Made by a program: the position numbers and the translations under genes. Shown here piece after piece: positions 1 through 8,706 of a stretch of 64,000 nt of DNA. The stretch is from positions 1-64,000 of the forward strand of contig CADBKF010000001.1 of NCBI GenBank assembly GCA_902795195.1. Reading direction: 5' to 3'. The DNA comes from Oscillospiraceae bacterium. Its GTDB lineage: Bacteria > Bacillota > Clostridia > Oscillospirales > Oscillospiraceae. Below the pieces are notes generated by a model that was not told the origin of the DNA, searched no databases, and worked only from the letters and a program-made list of their open reading frames with translations. Position 1 is the first letter of the stretch, and every line of letters begins with the position of its first letter.

Positions 1-174
1 ACGATTGAATCGTTTTATTGCCTGCGGCGAACGCCGCAGATGCCAAGCCAAGTGGGCTTGGCATGTTCAGCTATTGTACGTACGAATGCCTCCGCATTTT
101 ATGCGGAGCGTCGAACGCGTTCCGTGTTCGACGAATAAAACCATTATAAATGGTTTTATTGCATTCGAGTATAA
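1..174. repeat. Hairpin-array repeat, copy 1
   Basis: Nearly every base lies in a perfect short stem: 22-29/32-39, 40-49/55-64, 90-97/101-108, 109-116/126-133 and 134-145/149-160, plus a GTACGTAC palindrome at 77-84 and ACGATT-AATCGT at 1-13. The stretch from about 78 to 174 recurs in reverse orientation at 44792-44887. It lies just upstream of the smc promoter and may begin before the window. No reading frame in it looks like a gene. Confidence 0.85.
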
Positions 175-201
175 GAAATCCTGAGAAATCACAGGTTTTA
201 C

Positions 202-230
202 TTGAAAAAACAAGGGCAATACGTTATAAT
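202..230 (+). promoter_or_regulatory. Sigma-A promoter of the smc operon
   Basis: TTGAAA at 202-207 and TATAAT at 225-230 are separated by 17 bases. The start codon of smc is 50 bases further on. This is the only good promoter between the upstream repeat and smc, so it probably drives smc, the lipoprotein gene and ftsY. Confidence 0.8.
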
Positions 231-279
231 ATGTAGAACACTTTTTTGATTTCCTGCGCAGGAAAAGGAAATAGATCGA

Positions 280-3200
280 ATGTACCTGAAATCACTTGAA
301 ATCCAGGGCTTTAAGTCCTTTCCCGACAAGACCATACTGAATTTTGACGACGATATCACCGCGATCGTCGGACCGAACGGCTCGGGCAAGTCGAACATTT
401 CCGACGCCATCCGCTGGGTCATGGGCGAGCAGAGCACCAGAGCCCTGCGCGGCGGCAAGATGGAGGACGTCATCTTTGGCGGCACCCAGAAGCGCGCGCA
501 GGTGGGCTTTGCAGAGGCGTCTTTGACGCTTGACAACGCTGACGGCAAGCTCGGTGAAACGCCCGAGATCATGGTGACCCGCCGCTACTACCGCTCCGGC
601 GAGAGTGAATACTATATCAACCGGCAGAGCGCCAGGCTGCGCGACATCAACGAGCTGTTCATGGACACGGGCCTCGGCCGCGAGGGCTACTCCAACATCA
701 GCCAGGGCCGCATCGACGAGATTTTGTCCGCCCGCAGCGTGGACCGGCGCGAGATCTTCGAGGAGGCCGCGGGCATCTCAAAGTACCGCCACCGCAAGGA
801 GGAGACCGAGCGGCGCCTCGAGCGCACGGAGGAAAACCTGCTGCGCATCGGCGACAAGATCTCCGAGCTTGAGCTGCAGGTCACGCCGCTCAAGGAGCAG
901 GCCGAGAAGGCAAGGCGCTACCTCGATTACCGCGAGGAGCTCAAGGGCCTGGAGATCGCGGTCTGGCTGGATTCTCTCTCCCGCCTGGCCGCCGTGGCGA
1001 AGAAGGCCGAGGAGGACTTCAACTCCGCCGCCTTCATCCTGCAGCAGGAGCATGAGGCCGTCGACGGACTCTATGAGCTGGCGGCGAAGCTCGCCGAGCA
1101 GCTGCACACCCACGACGAGGCGATCGATAAGATCCGTTCCGACATCTCCGCCCAGGAGGCCGAGCGCGAGCGCATGGCCGGGCAGATCGCCGTGCTGCGG
1201 GGCGAGCGGCGAAACGCCGAAGACAACCGCAGCCGCGTGCTCGAGGAGATCGAGGCGCAGAAGAGCCGCTCCGGCAGCCTGCTCGAGCAGATCGCCGCCG
1301 GCGAGCGCCGGATTGCGGAGATCGACAGCTCCGCTGCGGCGCTGGAGGCCCAGCTGAGCCAGGCGCTGGAAGAGGCAAAGCGCCTTTCCGAGAGCGCCGA
1401 CGATATGACCCGCAGCTTTTTGGAGCTGCGCAACCGGCAGGCGTCGACCGCCGCCGAGATCGCCGGCAAGCGGGCGGACCTGTCCGCCCTGGACGAATCC
1501 ATCAGCCGCCAGGCCGCCCACCGGGCGGAACTGAGCGCAGACTATACAGCCGCCCAGGGCCGCCTGGACGAGACCAAAACCAATTTAGAGAACTGCCGGC
1601 GCGAGCTCAAGGCCATGCGCGAGGACGTGCAGGCGCTCAAAAATACCCTGAGCGGCTACGAAATGCGCAAAAAAGCCCGGCAGGACCGCACGAGCGCGGC
1701 GCAGCAGAGCGTCAACTCGCTCAAGGTCTCTTTGGACACCGTGAGCTCCCGGCTGCGGATGCTGCGGGAGATGGAGCGCGAATACGAGGGCTACTCCAAG
1801 GCCGTCAAATTCGTCATGCAGGAGGCCGAGCACGGCGCGCTGCGTGGCATCCACGGGCCGGTTTCCCGGCTGATCGCCACCGACGAGCAGTACGCCGTTG
1901 CCATCGAAATCGCCCTCGGCAGCGCCATGCAGCACATCGTGGTCACGAGCGAGCAGGACGGCAAATACGCCATCAACCAGCTCAAGCGGCGCGACGTGGG
2001 CCGCGCGACGTTCCTGCCGCTGTCCGCCATCGAGGGCCGGACGCTGCAGGAGCGGGGCCTGAGCGGCTGCGCAGGCTACCTGGGCGTGGCGTCCGAGCTC
2101 GTGCGCTTTGACCCGCAATACAAGGCCGTTGTGGACAACCTGCTGGGCAGGACCGTGATCTGCCGGACGATGGACGACGCGATCGAAATGTCCCAGCGCT
2201 ACAACCGGCGCTTTCGCATCGTGACGCTCGACGGCCAGGTCATGAACCCCGGCGGCTCGATGACCGGCGGCAGCGTGTCAAAGAATTCCGGCGTGCTCTC
2301 CCGGGCCGGGCAGATCGCCCAGCTGGGCGAGCAGCAGACGTCTTTGCAGGCAAAGCTCACCGAGGCCGAACGGCAGCTGACCGAGGCGGTCCGCACTGCC
2401 GAGCAGGCGAATTTTGAATCCATCACCGTGCAGGGCCAGTTGCGCGAGGCCGAGGACGGCGTTCTCAAGCGGGAGGGCGACGAACGGCAGTACGCCGCGC
2501 TCTATGCCGCCATCCGGGACGCGGCCCAGTCCGGCCAGCGGGAGCTGGCGGCCCTGGACGAGAGCGGCAAGGCCGATGAGAAGCGCAAGGCCGGGCTGGA
2601 AGCCCAGCTCGAGCTGTTAGATCGGCAGAACAGCGAGCTGCTGCGGCAAATCGAGGACCTGTCCGCCGGGCAGAGCGCGGCCAACGAGCAGTCAAACCAG
2701 CTCAGCGAGCGCCTGACCGCCCTTCGCATGGAGGCGGCCGCGCTGAGCTCCGAAAAGACCGCCGCGCAGGAGAACATCCGCCAGCTCGAGGCGCTCTCCC
2801 GGGCCATGCAGGGCGACAGCGCCCAGAAGCAGGCCCTGGCGGAGGAATACGAGCGCCAGATGCAGAAGCTGGACGCCTCGATCCTGGAGGCCGAGCAGGC
2901 CCACCAGGCCCAGGCCGACCGGGCAGAGGCCGAAAAGACCCGCCTGCAGGAGGCCATCCTCACCCGCATGGGCGTCGAGGCGCAGAAGACCTCCGCGGAA
3001 AAGGACGCCCAGCAGAAAAACAAGGACATCATCGACATGGAGCGCGAAAAGGCGCGTCTGGAGGCCAGACGCGACAACGCGCACCTCGAGGAAAAGCAGA
3101 TCATCGACAAGCTCTGGGACAGCTACGAGCTGACGCCCTCCATGGCGCCGGTCATGGCCGCCAAGATCGACTCGGTCAACGCCGCCAACCGCCGGGCCGG

Positions 3201-3849
3201 GGAGCTGCGCCGGAAGATCTCCCAGCTGGGCACGCCGAACCTCGGCGCGATCGACGAATACGCCCGCGTGAGCGAGCGCTACGAGTACCTCACCGGCCAG
3301 CGGGACGACGTGCTGCAGTCGAAGAAGGAGCTCGAGGGCATCATCCGCGAGATCACCGGCCGCATGACCGAGATCTTCACCGAGGAATTCGGCAAGATCA
3401 ACCGCTACTTCGGCGAGACCTTTGTGGAGATGTTCGGCGGCGGCAAGGCGTCGCTGACGCTGGAGGACCCCGCCCAGCCGCTCTCGTGCGGCATCGAGAT
3501 CAACGTGCAGCCGCCCGGCAAGCAGCTGAAAACCATCACGCTGCTCTCCGGCGGCGAGAAAGCCTTTGTGGCCATCGCCCTGTACTTTGCCATTTTGAAG
3601 GTCCGGCCGACGCCCTTCTGCATGCTCGACGAGATCGACGCTGCACTCGACGACCGGAACGTGGAGCGCTTTGCCAGCTATCTGCGCAGCCTCTGCGAAA
3701 AAACACAGTTCATCGTCATCACCCACCGCCGCGGCACGATGGAGGAGGCCGACGCCCTCTTCGGCGTTACCATGCAGGAGCAGGGCATCTCCAAGATCCT
3801 GCACCTGGATCTCAACCAGATCGAGCAGCAGCTTGGGATTGTAGAATAA
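280..3849 (+). CDS. smc: Chromosome segregation ATPase SMC
   Basis: This is the cytoplasmic SMC subunit of bacterial condensin, which with ScpA and ScpB compacts and separates replicated chromosomes. At 1189 residues it has the normal family length. The N-terminal head carries the Walker A motif GPNGSGKS at residues 31-38. Long charged coiled coils flank a hinge at roughly 510-670 that ends in a glycine-rich NPGGSMTGGS stretch. The C-terminal head has the LSGGEKAF signature near 1089 and the Walker B sequence FCMLDEID near 1113-1120. The start sits behind an AAGGAAA-type ribosome site and a strong promoter. The smc-ftsY linkage seen here is common in Firmicutes. scpAB are not in the window. 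Confidence 0.98.
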   Translation: MYLKSLEIQGFKSFPDKTILNFDDDITAIVGPNGSGKSNISDAIRWVMGEQSTRALRGGKMEDVIFGGTQKRAQVGFAEASLTLDNADGKLGETPEIMVTRRYYRSGESEYYINRQSARLRDINELFMDTGLGREGYSNISQGRIDEILSARSVDRREIFEEAAGISKYRHRKEETERRLERTEENLLRIGDKISELELQVTPLKEQAEKARRYLDYREELKGLEIAVWLDSLSRLAAVAKKAEEDFNSAAFILQQEHEAVDGLYELAAKLAEQLHTHDEAIDKIRSDISAQEAERERMAGQIAVLRGERRNAEDNRSRVLEEIEAQKSRSGSLLEQIAAGERRIAEIDSSAAALEAQLSQALEEAKRLSESADDMTRSFLELRNRQASTAAEIAGKRADLSALDESISRQAAHRAELSADYTAAQGRLDETKTNLENCRRELKAMREDVQALKNTLSGYEMRKKARQDRTSAAQQSVNSLKVSLDTVSSRLRMLREMEREYEGYSKAVKFVMQEAEHGALRGIHGPVSRLIATDEQYAVAIEIALGSAMQHIVVTSEQDGKYAINQLKRRDVGRATFLPLSAIEGRTLQERGLSGCAGYLGVASELVRFDPQYKAVVDNLLGRTVICRTMDDAIEMSQRYNRRFRIVTLDGQVMNPGGSMTGGSVSKNSGVLSRAGQIAQLGEQQTSLQAKLTEAERQLTEAVRTAEQANFESITVQGQLREAEDGVLKREGDERQYAALYAAIRDAAQSGQRELAALDESGKADEKRKAGLEAQLELLDRQNSELLRQIEDLSAGQSAANEQSNQLSERLTALRMEAAALSSEKTAAQENIRQLEALSRAMQGDSAQKQALAEEYERQMQKLDASILEAEQAHQAQADRAEAEKTRLQEAILTRMGVEAQKTSAEKDAQQKNKDIIDMEREKARLEARRDNAHLEEKQIIDKLWDSYELTPSMAPVMAAKIDSVNAANRRAGELRRKISQLGTPNLGAIDEYARVSERYEYLTGQRDDVLQSKKELEGIIREITGRMTEIFTEEFGKINRYFGETFVEMFGGGKASLTLEDPAQPLSCGIEINVQPPGKQLKTITLLSGGEKAFVAIALYFAILKVRPTPFCMLDEIDAALDDRNVERFASYLRSLCEKTQFIVITHRRGTMEEADALFGVTMQEQGISKILHLDLNQIEQQLGIVE

Positions 3850-3873
3850 TCATACTGAAACGGAGACCAAATC

Positions 3874-4506
3874 ATGAAAAAAAGCATCGCAATCGTTCTG
3901 ACACTCTGCCTGCTGCTCTCTTTGGGCGCCTGCGCCACGAAGAAGGTCGTGGAGGTCGACCCCGCCGTGCTGCACGGCAATGTGAGCGGCAACACCTATA
4001 CGAATGAATTCCTGAAGCTGCAGTGCACGCTGCCCGACGGCTGGAGCTTCTATGACGAGGCGCAGATCGCCGAGCTCAACCAGATGACCCAGCAGGTCAT
4101 GGAGGGCAGCGAGATCGCCGAGGCCATTGAGAAGTCCGGCCAGTACATGGACATGTTCTTCAGCAGTGCGGACGGCCGCTGCAACGCCAACCTTAACTTC
4201 CAGCTCAACGACCACAAGGCGGATCTCTTCAGCGACGAAAAGCTCTTTGAGGCCATGGAGAGCACCGTGACCAAGCAACTGAGCGACGCCGGCATGACCG
4301 TCAACAGCTACAACGTCGAAACGCTGAATTTCTGCGGCGAGGAGAAGACCTGCATCCGTCTGGAGCAGACCGTCAACGGCCTGGATCTGACGCAGTACAT
4401 CCTCTACTTCCGCAACGAAACCAATTATTATGGCGCTCTGACACTCAGCTGCATGGGCGATACGGATGTCCAGACGCTGCTCGACTGCTTCAGCAAGCTG
4501 CCGTAA
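3874..4506 (+). CDS. Hypothetical lipoprotein between smc and ftsY
   Basis: The 210-residue product starts with a charged MKKS segment, a hydrophobic core and a lipobox-like LGACA at about residues 17-21, so it should be exported and lipid-anchored at the outer face of the membrane. The mature part is acidic and has a TPSP-like mix of short aromatic segments, with a repeated idea of 'tlpdgwsfyd' near residue 55, resembling small secreted proteins that adopt a PsbP-like fold; this resemblance is only by eye. No catalytic motif is visible. It lies 24 bases after smc and 20 bases before ftsY, so it is almost certainly co-transcribed with them, but nothing in the sequence ties it to chromosome segregation or protein targeting. 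Confidence 0.75.
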   Translation: MKKSIAIVLTLCLLLSLGACATKKVVEVDPAVLHGNVSGNTYTNEFLKLQCTLPDGWSFYDEAQIAELNQMTQQVMEGSEIAEAIEKSGQYMDMFFSSADGRCNANLNFQLNDHKADLFSDEKLFEAMESTVTKQLSDAGMTVNSYNVETLNFCGEEKTCIRLEQTVNGLDLTQYILYFRNETNYYGALTLSCMGDTDVQTLLDCFSKLP

Positions 4507-4526
4507 CCGACGCATAAGGAGACACC

Positions 4527-5432
4527 ATGGGTTTTTTTGAAAAGATCAAAAAGGGCCTGACGAAAACCAGACAGGCCATGGAAAACACGCTGCTCAGCAT
4601 TTTCAGTGATTTTGCCGTAGCAGACGAGGAATTCTTTGACGAGCTTGAGGAGAGCCTGATCCTGGCAGACCTCGGCGTGGAGACCGCTGGCAAGGCGGTC
4701 GAGGCGCTGCGCGAGCAGGTGGACTTCAAGCACCTGACCACCACCGATCAGATCCGCAACGAGCTGCGCCAGATCCTGGTGGGCATGCTCGAGGTCGGCG
4801 ACGCAGCGCTCAACATCGGCACCCGGCCCTCTGTGGTGCTGGTGATCGGCGTCAACGGCGTGGGCAAGACCACGACCATCGGCAAGCTGGCCAATCAGCT
4901 CAAGGGCGAGGGCAAAAACGTACTGCTCTGCGCTGGCGACACCTTCCGCGCGGCGGCGGCCGATCAGCTGGAAATCTGGGCGGGCCGCTCCGGCGTGGAC
5001 ATCGTGCGGCAGCACGAGGGCGCTGACCCGGCCTCCGTGGTCTTTGACGGCATCAGCGCCGCCAAGGCCCGCGGCACCGACGTCATCCTGGTGGACACCG
5101 CCGGCCGTCTGCACAACAAGGCCAACCTCATGAACGAGCTGGCGAAGATCAGCCGCGTCATCGACCGCGAGCTGCCCGAGAGCGACAAGGAGGTCCTGCT
5201 GGTGCTCGACGGCACCACCGGCCAGAACGGTCTGCTGCAGGCCAAGCAGTTCAAGGAGATCGCCGGCGTGACCGGCATCGTACTGACCAAGCTCGACGGC
5301 ACAGCCAAGGGCGGCATCGTGATCGCGATCGCCGACGCCTTGCAGGTGCCGGTCAAGTACATCGGCGTGGGCGAGGGCATCGACGATCTCATGCCGTTTG
5401 AGGCGCGCTCCTTCGTCGAGGCGCTGATCTGA
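4527..5432 (+). CDS. ftsY: Signal recognition particle receptor FtsY
   Basis: FtsY is the membrane-associated SRP GTPase that docks ribosome-SRP complexes for co-translational membrane insertion. The 301-residue protein is a compact form: the acidic A domain is essentially absent and the sequence goes directly into the NG domains. The P-loop GVNGVGKT is at residues 108-115, followed by the [11 protein letters not shown] motif, DTAGR at 190-194 and the [10 protein letters not shown] guanine-specificity motif near the C terminus. The start has an AAGGAGA ribosome site. It is the third gene of the smc transcription unit and is followed by a 310-base repeat region. Confidence 0.97.
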   Translation: MGFFEKIKKGLTKTRQAMENTLLSIFSDFAVADEEFFDELEESLILADLGVETAGKAVEALREQVDFKHLTTTDQIRNELRQILVGMLEVGDAALNIGTRPSVVLVIGVNGVGKTTTIGKLANQLKGEGKNVLLCAGDTFRAAAADQLEIWAGRSGVDIVRQHEGADPASVVFDGISAAKARGTDVILVDTAGRLHNKANLMNELAKISRVIDRELPESDKEVLLVLDGTTGQNGLLQAKQFKEIAGVTGIVLTKLDGTAKGGIVIAIADALQVPVKYIGVGEGIDDLMPFEARSFVEALI

Positions 5433-5438
5433 CAGCCC

Positions 5439-5465
5439 TGTCATTCTGAGCGAAGCGAAGAATCT
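5439..5465. repeat. Dispersed TGTCATTCTGAGCG repeat
   Basis: A 27-base unit beginning TGTCATTCTGAGCG and ending GAAGAATCT lies directly after ftsY. Related, more degenerate copies are at 28441-28510 and 38756-38780. It is followed by a short stretch of 7-base direct repeats of the form CAATAGG/CAACAGG (about 5474-5516). Confidence 0.7.
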
Positions 5466-5520
5466 TTGCGGAAGGCAACAGGGATCAGGCAATAGGCAAC
5501 AGGCAATAGGCAATAGGAGA

Positions 5521-5735
5521 CGTAGGGGACGGCGTCCTCGACGTCCCGCGCCGGCAGGAGACAACGTAGGGGACGGCGTCCTCGACGTCCCGCGCCGGCA
5601 GGCAACAAAGTAGGGGACGGCGTCCTCGACGTCCCGCGCCGGCAGGAGACAACGTAGGGGACGGCGTCTCGACGTCCCGCGCCGGCAGGAGACAACGTAG
5701 GGGACGGCGTCCTCGACGTCCCGCGAACAGGAGAC
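5521..5735. repeat. Tandem 44-bp repeat, five units
   Basis: Units begin at 5521, 5565, 5609, 5653 and 5696, each starting (C/A)GTAGGGGACGG and containing a short GGACG/CGTCC palindrome. The first three are 44 bases, the fourth is 43 because one C is lost, and the fifth is truncated at about 40. The spacing is too short and the units too contiguous for a CRISPR. Together with the flanking 5439-5516 repeats it fills the whole 310-base gap between ftsY and rph; no promoter or gene is evident there. Confidence 0.9.
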
Positions 5736-5742
5736 GCGAAAT

Positions 5743-6459
5743 ATGCGGAAAGACGGAAGAAAGAACGACGAGCTGCGGCCGGTGAAGATCACCACGGGCT
5801 TTTCAAAATTTGCCGAGGGCAGCTGCCTCATCGAAATGGGAAACACCATGGTGCTGTGCAACGCCTCGGTGGAAAACAAGGTGCCGCTCCACGTGAAAAG
5901 CGGCGGCTGGGTCACGGCGGAGTACTCGATGCTCCCCCGGGCCAACCGCAGCCGCAGCGTGCGGGACGTGACCAAGCTGAAGCTGGCCCCGCGAAGCGCC
6001 GAGATCCAGCGCCTGATCGGCAGAAGCCTGCGCGGCGCGGTGGACCTGCAGCGCCTGGGCGAGCGGACCATCACGATCGACTGCGACGTTCTGCAGGGCG
6101 ACGGCGGCACCCGCACCGCCTCGGTCACGGGCGGATTCATCGCCCTGGCGCTGGCCCTGCGAAAGCTGCGCGAGCAGGGTGAGCTGGACGAAATGCCGCT
6201 CAAAACCTACGTGTCCGGCATATCTGCCGGCATCGTGAACGACGAGCCCATGCTGGACCTCTGCTATGAGGAGGACAGCCGCGCCATGGTGGACCTCAAC
6301 TGCATCATGACGGCCGACGGCCGCATCATCGAGCTGCAGGGCACCGGCGAGGGCAGGCCCTTCAGCTTTGAGGAGCAGGCGCAGCTGCTCTCGCTGTGCA
6401 AAACGGGCAACGCAGCACTCTGCGAAATTCAGAAGAGCATCATCGGAGAACTGGGATGA
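5743..6459 (+). CDS. rph: Ribonuclease PH
   Basis: RNase PH is a phosphate-dependent 3'-to-5' exoribonuclease that trims the 3' ends of tRNA precursors. The 238-residue length and the sequence match the family closely: an RKDGRKNDELRPV N terminus, the MLPRANRSR segment around residues 63-71, GRSLRGAVDL, and the DCDVLQGDGGTRTA phosphate/catalytic region near 112-125. The start follows an AGGAGACGCGAAAT leader. The last base of the gene overlaps the rdgB start in an ATGA junction, showing translational coupling. Confidence 0.97.
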   Translation: MRKDGRKNDELRPVKITTGFSKFAEGSCLIEMGNTMVLCNASVENKVPLHVKSGGWVTAEYSMLPRANRSRSVRDVTKLKLAPRSAEIQRLIGRSLRGAVDLQRLGERTITIDCDVLQGDGGTRTASVTGGFIALALALRKLREQGELDEMPLKTYVSGISAGIVNDEPMLDLCYEEDSRAMVDLNCIMTADGRIIELQGTGEGRPFSFEEQAQLLSLCKTGNAALCEIQKSIIGELG

Positions 6460-7055
6460 AAGTTGTTTTAGCAAGCAAAAACCCCCATAAACTGATTGAA
6501 ATTCAGGAAATTTTGGAACAATATGATATGGAGCTCGTCCTCCAGAGCGAGCTGGGCGTGGACATCGACGTGGACGAGACCGGGACCAGCTTTGAGGAGA
6601 ACTCGCTGCTCAAGGCCGAGGCCGTGGTCAAGGCCACCGGCCTGCCGGCACTGGCGGACGATTCCGGCCTGTGTGTGGACGCGCTGGGCGGTGTGCCGGG
6701 CATTTACTCGGCCCGCTACGGGGCACCCGCCTGCGTGACGGACCGCGACCGGCTCAACCACCTGCTGGAAAACCTGCGCACCATCCGCAGCGAGGAGCGC
6801 ACGGCACGATTCGTCTGTGTGATGACGCTGCTCTATCCGGACGGAAAGAAGCTCGTCGCGGCGGGCAGCTGCGAGGGCTATATCGCCTCCGAGCCCCACG
6901 GCGCAGCCGGCTTCGGCTACGACCCGGTGTTCTACATCCCCCGCGAAGGCCGTACCTTCGCCGAGATGGGGGAGGAGAAAAAGAATCAAATCAGCCACAG
7001 AGCGAACGCCCTGAAGCGGCTCTGCGCGCTGTTGGATATGGAGAAAAAACAATGA
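6456..7055 (+). CDS. rdgB: Non-canonical purine NTP pyrophosphatase (RdgB/HAM1)
   Basis: This house-cleaning enzyme hydrolyses ITP, dITP and XTP to the monophosphates and so keeps deaminated purines out of nucleic acids. The 199-residue product opens with the family pattern VVLASKNPHKLIE and contains TGTSFEENSLLKA, the LADDSGL catalytic motif near residue 70, and FGYDPVFY near 153. I chose ATG 6456, which overlaps the rph stop, over an upstream in-frame possibility because it restores the normal N terminus. rph-rdgB adjacency is widespread in Firmicutes. Its stop overlaps the next start. Confidence 0.96.
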   Translation: MKVVLASKNPHKLIEIQEILEQYDMELVLQSELGVDIDVDETGTSFEENSLLKAEAVVKATGLPALADDSGLCVDALGGVPGIYSARYGAPACVTDRDRLNHLLENLRTIRSEERTARFVCVMTLLYPDGKKLVAAGSCEGYIASEPHGAAGFGYDPVFYIPREGRTFAEMGEEKKNQISHRANALKRLCALLDMEKKQ

Positions 7056-7513
7056 CAAGCAAAGAAAGAGCTGAATTGCGCTCGAAGGCCAATGAACTGG
7101 ACACCACGCTGATCGTGGGCAAGGAGGGCGTGAGCGCCACGCTTCTGGAGGAGGCCGGCCGCCAGCTGGACGCCAGAGAGCTCATCAAGGGCAAGGTGCT
7201 CGAGACCGCGCTGCTCACCGCGCGGGAGGCCTGCGACGCGCTGTGTGAGGCCTTAGGCGCCGAGGGCATCCAGGTGGTCGGCAACAAGTTCGTGATCTAC
7301 CGCTACTCCGAGAAGAAGGCGCAGCAGGCGGCGCAGCAGAAGGCCGCCCTCAAGGCCAAGGCCAAGAAAAAGGTCAACCCCGTGCGCGCCGGCGTGCAGA
7401 AACGGCACAAGGCCGCCAAGGCTGCGCGCGAGCAGCGCAACGAATACTTCAAGCAGGCCGCCATTGAGCAGGCCAAGGCCCGCCGCAGAGCGATGGAGGA
7501 AGGCGAGGAATGA
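7052..7513 (+). CDS. yhbY: YhbY/YqeI-type CRM-domain RNA-binding protein
   Basis: The first roughly 95 of 153 residues form a CRM (YhbY) domain: an ERAELRSKANELD start, the TLIVGKEGVS loop (the GxxG-type RNA-contact element), and the KGKVLETA and GNKFVIYRYS strands. Family members bind pre-50S ribosomal particles. The remaining part is a lysine/alanine-rich basic tail of about 55 residues, longer than in the minimal YhbY proteins and likely an RNA-binding extension. The start ATG overlaps the rdgB stop, and the stop overlaps the nadD start, so the genes are translated as a coupled set, as in the Bacillus yqeH-yqeI-nadD-yqeK cluster. Confidence 0.92.
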   Translation: MTSKERAELRSKANELDTTLIVGKEGVSATLLEEAGRQLDARELIKGKVLETALLTAREACDALCEALGAEGIQVVGNKFVIYRYSEKKAQQAAQQKAALKAKAKKKVNPVRAGVQKRHKAAKAAREQRNEYFKQAAIEQAKARRRAMEEGEE

Positions 7514-8703
7514 GCCGCATCGGCATCTATGGGGGCAGCTTCAACCCGCCCCATGCCGGCCATGTGCTGGCCGCCGCGCAGAGCGTGCAGCGCCTGCAGC
7601 TGGACCGGCTTCTGGTGATCCCGGCCTACGATCCGCCCCACAAGCAGCAGGCCGAGGGCACGCCCGACGCCGAGACCCGCCTGGCGCTGACCCGGCTGGC
7701 CTTCGCCGACATCCCGGAGGCGGAGGTCTCCGACATCGAGATCCGGCGCGAGGGCGTGAGCTACACCGTCGACACGCTCAGAAGCCTGCGCAGCCTCTAC
7801 CCAAACGACGAGCTGATCCTGCTCATGGGGACGGACATGCTGCTGAGCTTTCTCACCTGGCGCGCGCCGCAGCAGATCGCCTCGATGGCAAAGCTGGCCG
7901 TGATGCACCGGCAGAACGAGAGCGAGCAGCTCCGCGCCGAGGTGCAGGCGGCAGCCCAGCAGATCGAGCAGAGCTGTCAGACGCAGGTGCTCTTTGCCGA
8001 AAACGAGAGCATCGAGGTCTCCTCGACCGAGATCCGCAGAATGCTGGCCTTCGGCGTGCCGGAGTACCGGCTGCCGCAGGCGGTGGGCGAGCGCATCCGC
8101 GAAAAGCAGCTCTACGGCTGCGGCGTGGACCGCAGGGGCCTGCCCTTTGAGGCGCTCAAAACCCTGTCTCTGCGCCTGCACGACGAAAAGCGCCGCGCCC
8201 ACGTCATCGGCTGCTGCGAGACGGCGGTGGAGCTTGCTGAGCGCTGGGGCGCCGATCCTGTGGCTGCCCGCCGCGCCGGCATCCTGCACGACATCACCAA
8301 GGCGCTCAGCCCCGCGGCGCAGCTGGCCGTGTGCGACCACTACGCGGCGCCGCTGTCCGAGTTTGAGCGGGCCCATCCCAAGCTGCTGCACGCCAAGAGC
8401 GGCGCGGTGGTGGCCGGGGCGGTCTTCGGGGAATCCGAAGCAGTCTGCCAGGCGATCTGGTGGCACACCACCGGCAAGGCCGACATGGCCCTGCTGGACA
8501 AAATCATCTATCTTGCCGATTACATGGAACCGAACCGGGATTTTCCGGGCGTGGAGCAGCTGCGCGCGCTCTGCCGGGTGGATCTCGACGCCGCCCTCCG
8601 CACAGGGCTCGAGATGTCCCTCGAGAGCCTGCGCCGGCGCGGTCAGCCCATCGACGAAAACTCCATGGCGGCATGGCAATATCTATCAACGAGAGGAGAA
8701 TAA
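7510..8703 (+). CDS. nadD: NadD-YqeK fusion: nicotinate-nucleotide adenylyltransferase plus HD phosphohydrolase
   Basis: Residues 1 to about 195 are NadD, which joins ATP and nicotinate mononucleotide to make deamido-NAD; the nucleotidyltransferase motif GGSFNPPHAGH is at residues 7-17 and an SSTEIRR ISTTxxR-type motif is near 175. Residues about 210-397 are a YqeK-like HD domain, with H231, the H260-D261 pair in GILHDI and a later WWHTTGKA histidine. YqeK enzymes hydrolyse diadenosine tetraphosphate symmetrically. In Bacillus these are two adjacent genes; here I see one uninterrupted frame with no internal stop. The two domains share adenine-nucleotide chemistry, so a coupled function is possible but inferred. 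Confidence 0.93.
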   Translation: MSRIGIYGGSFNPPHAGHVLAAAQSVQRLQLDRLLVIPAYDPPHKQQAEGTPDAETRLALTRLAFADIPEAEVSDIEIRREGVSYTVDTLRSLRSLYPNDELILLMGTDMLLSFLTWRAPQQIASMAKLAVMHRQNESEQLRAEVQAAAQQIEQSCQTQVLFAENESIEVSSTEIRRMLAFGVPEYRLPQAVGERIREKQLYGCGVDRRGLPFEALKTLSLRLHDEKRRAHVIGCCETAVELAERWGADPVAARRAGILHDITKALSPAAQLAVCDHYAAPLSEFERAHPKLLHAKSGAVVAGAVFGESEAVCQAIWWHTTGKADMALLDKIIYLADYMEPNRDFPGVEQLRALCRVDLDAALRTGLEMSLESLRRRGQPIDENSMAAWQYLSTRGE

Positions 8704-8706
8704 ACC

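Noticed and set aside
5521..5735. CRISPR-like array
   Set aside because: Units are contiguous 44-mers without variable spacers, and no cas gene is nearby.
4428..6203. Minus-strand open frame running through ftsY, the tandem repeats and rph
   Set aside because: It crosses an intergenic repeat array and is antisense to two conserved genes.
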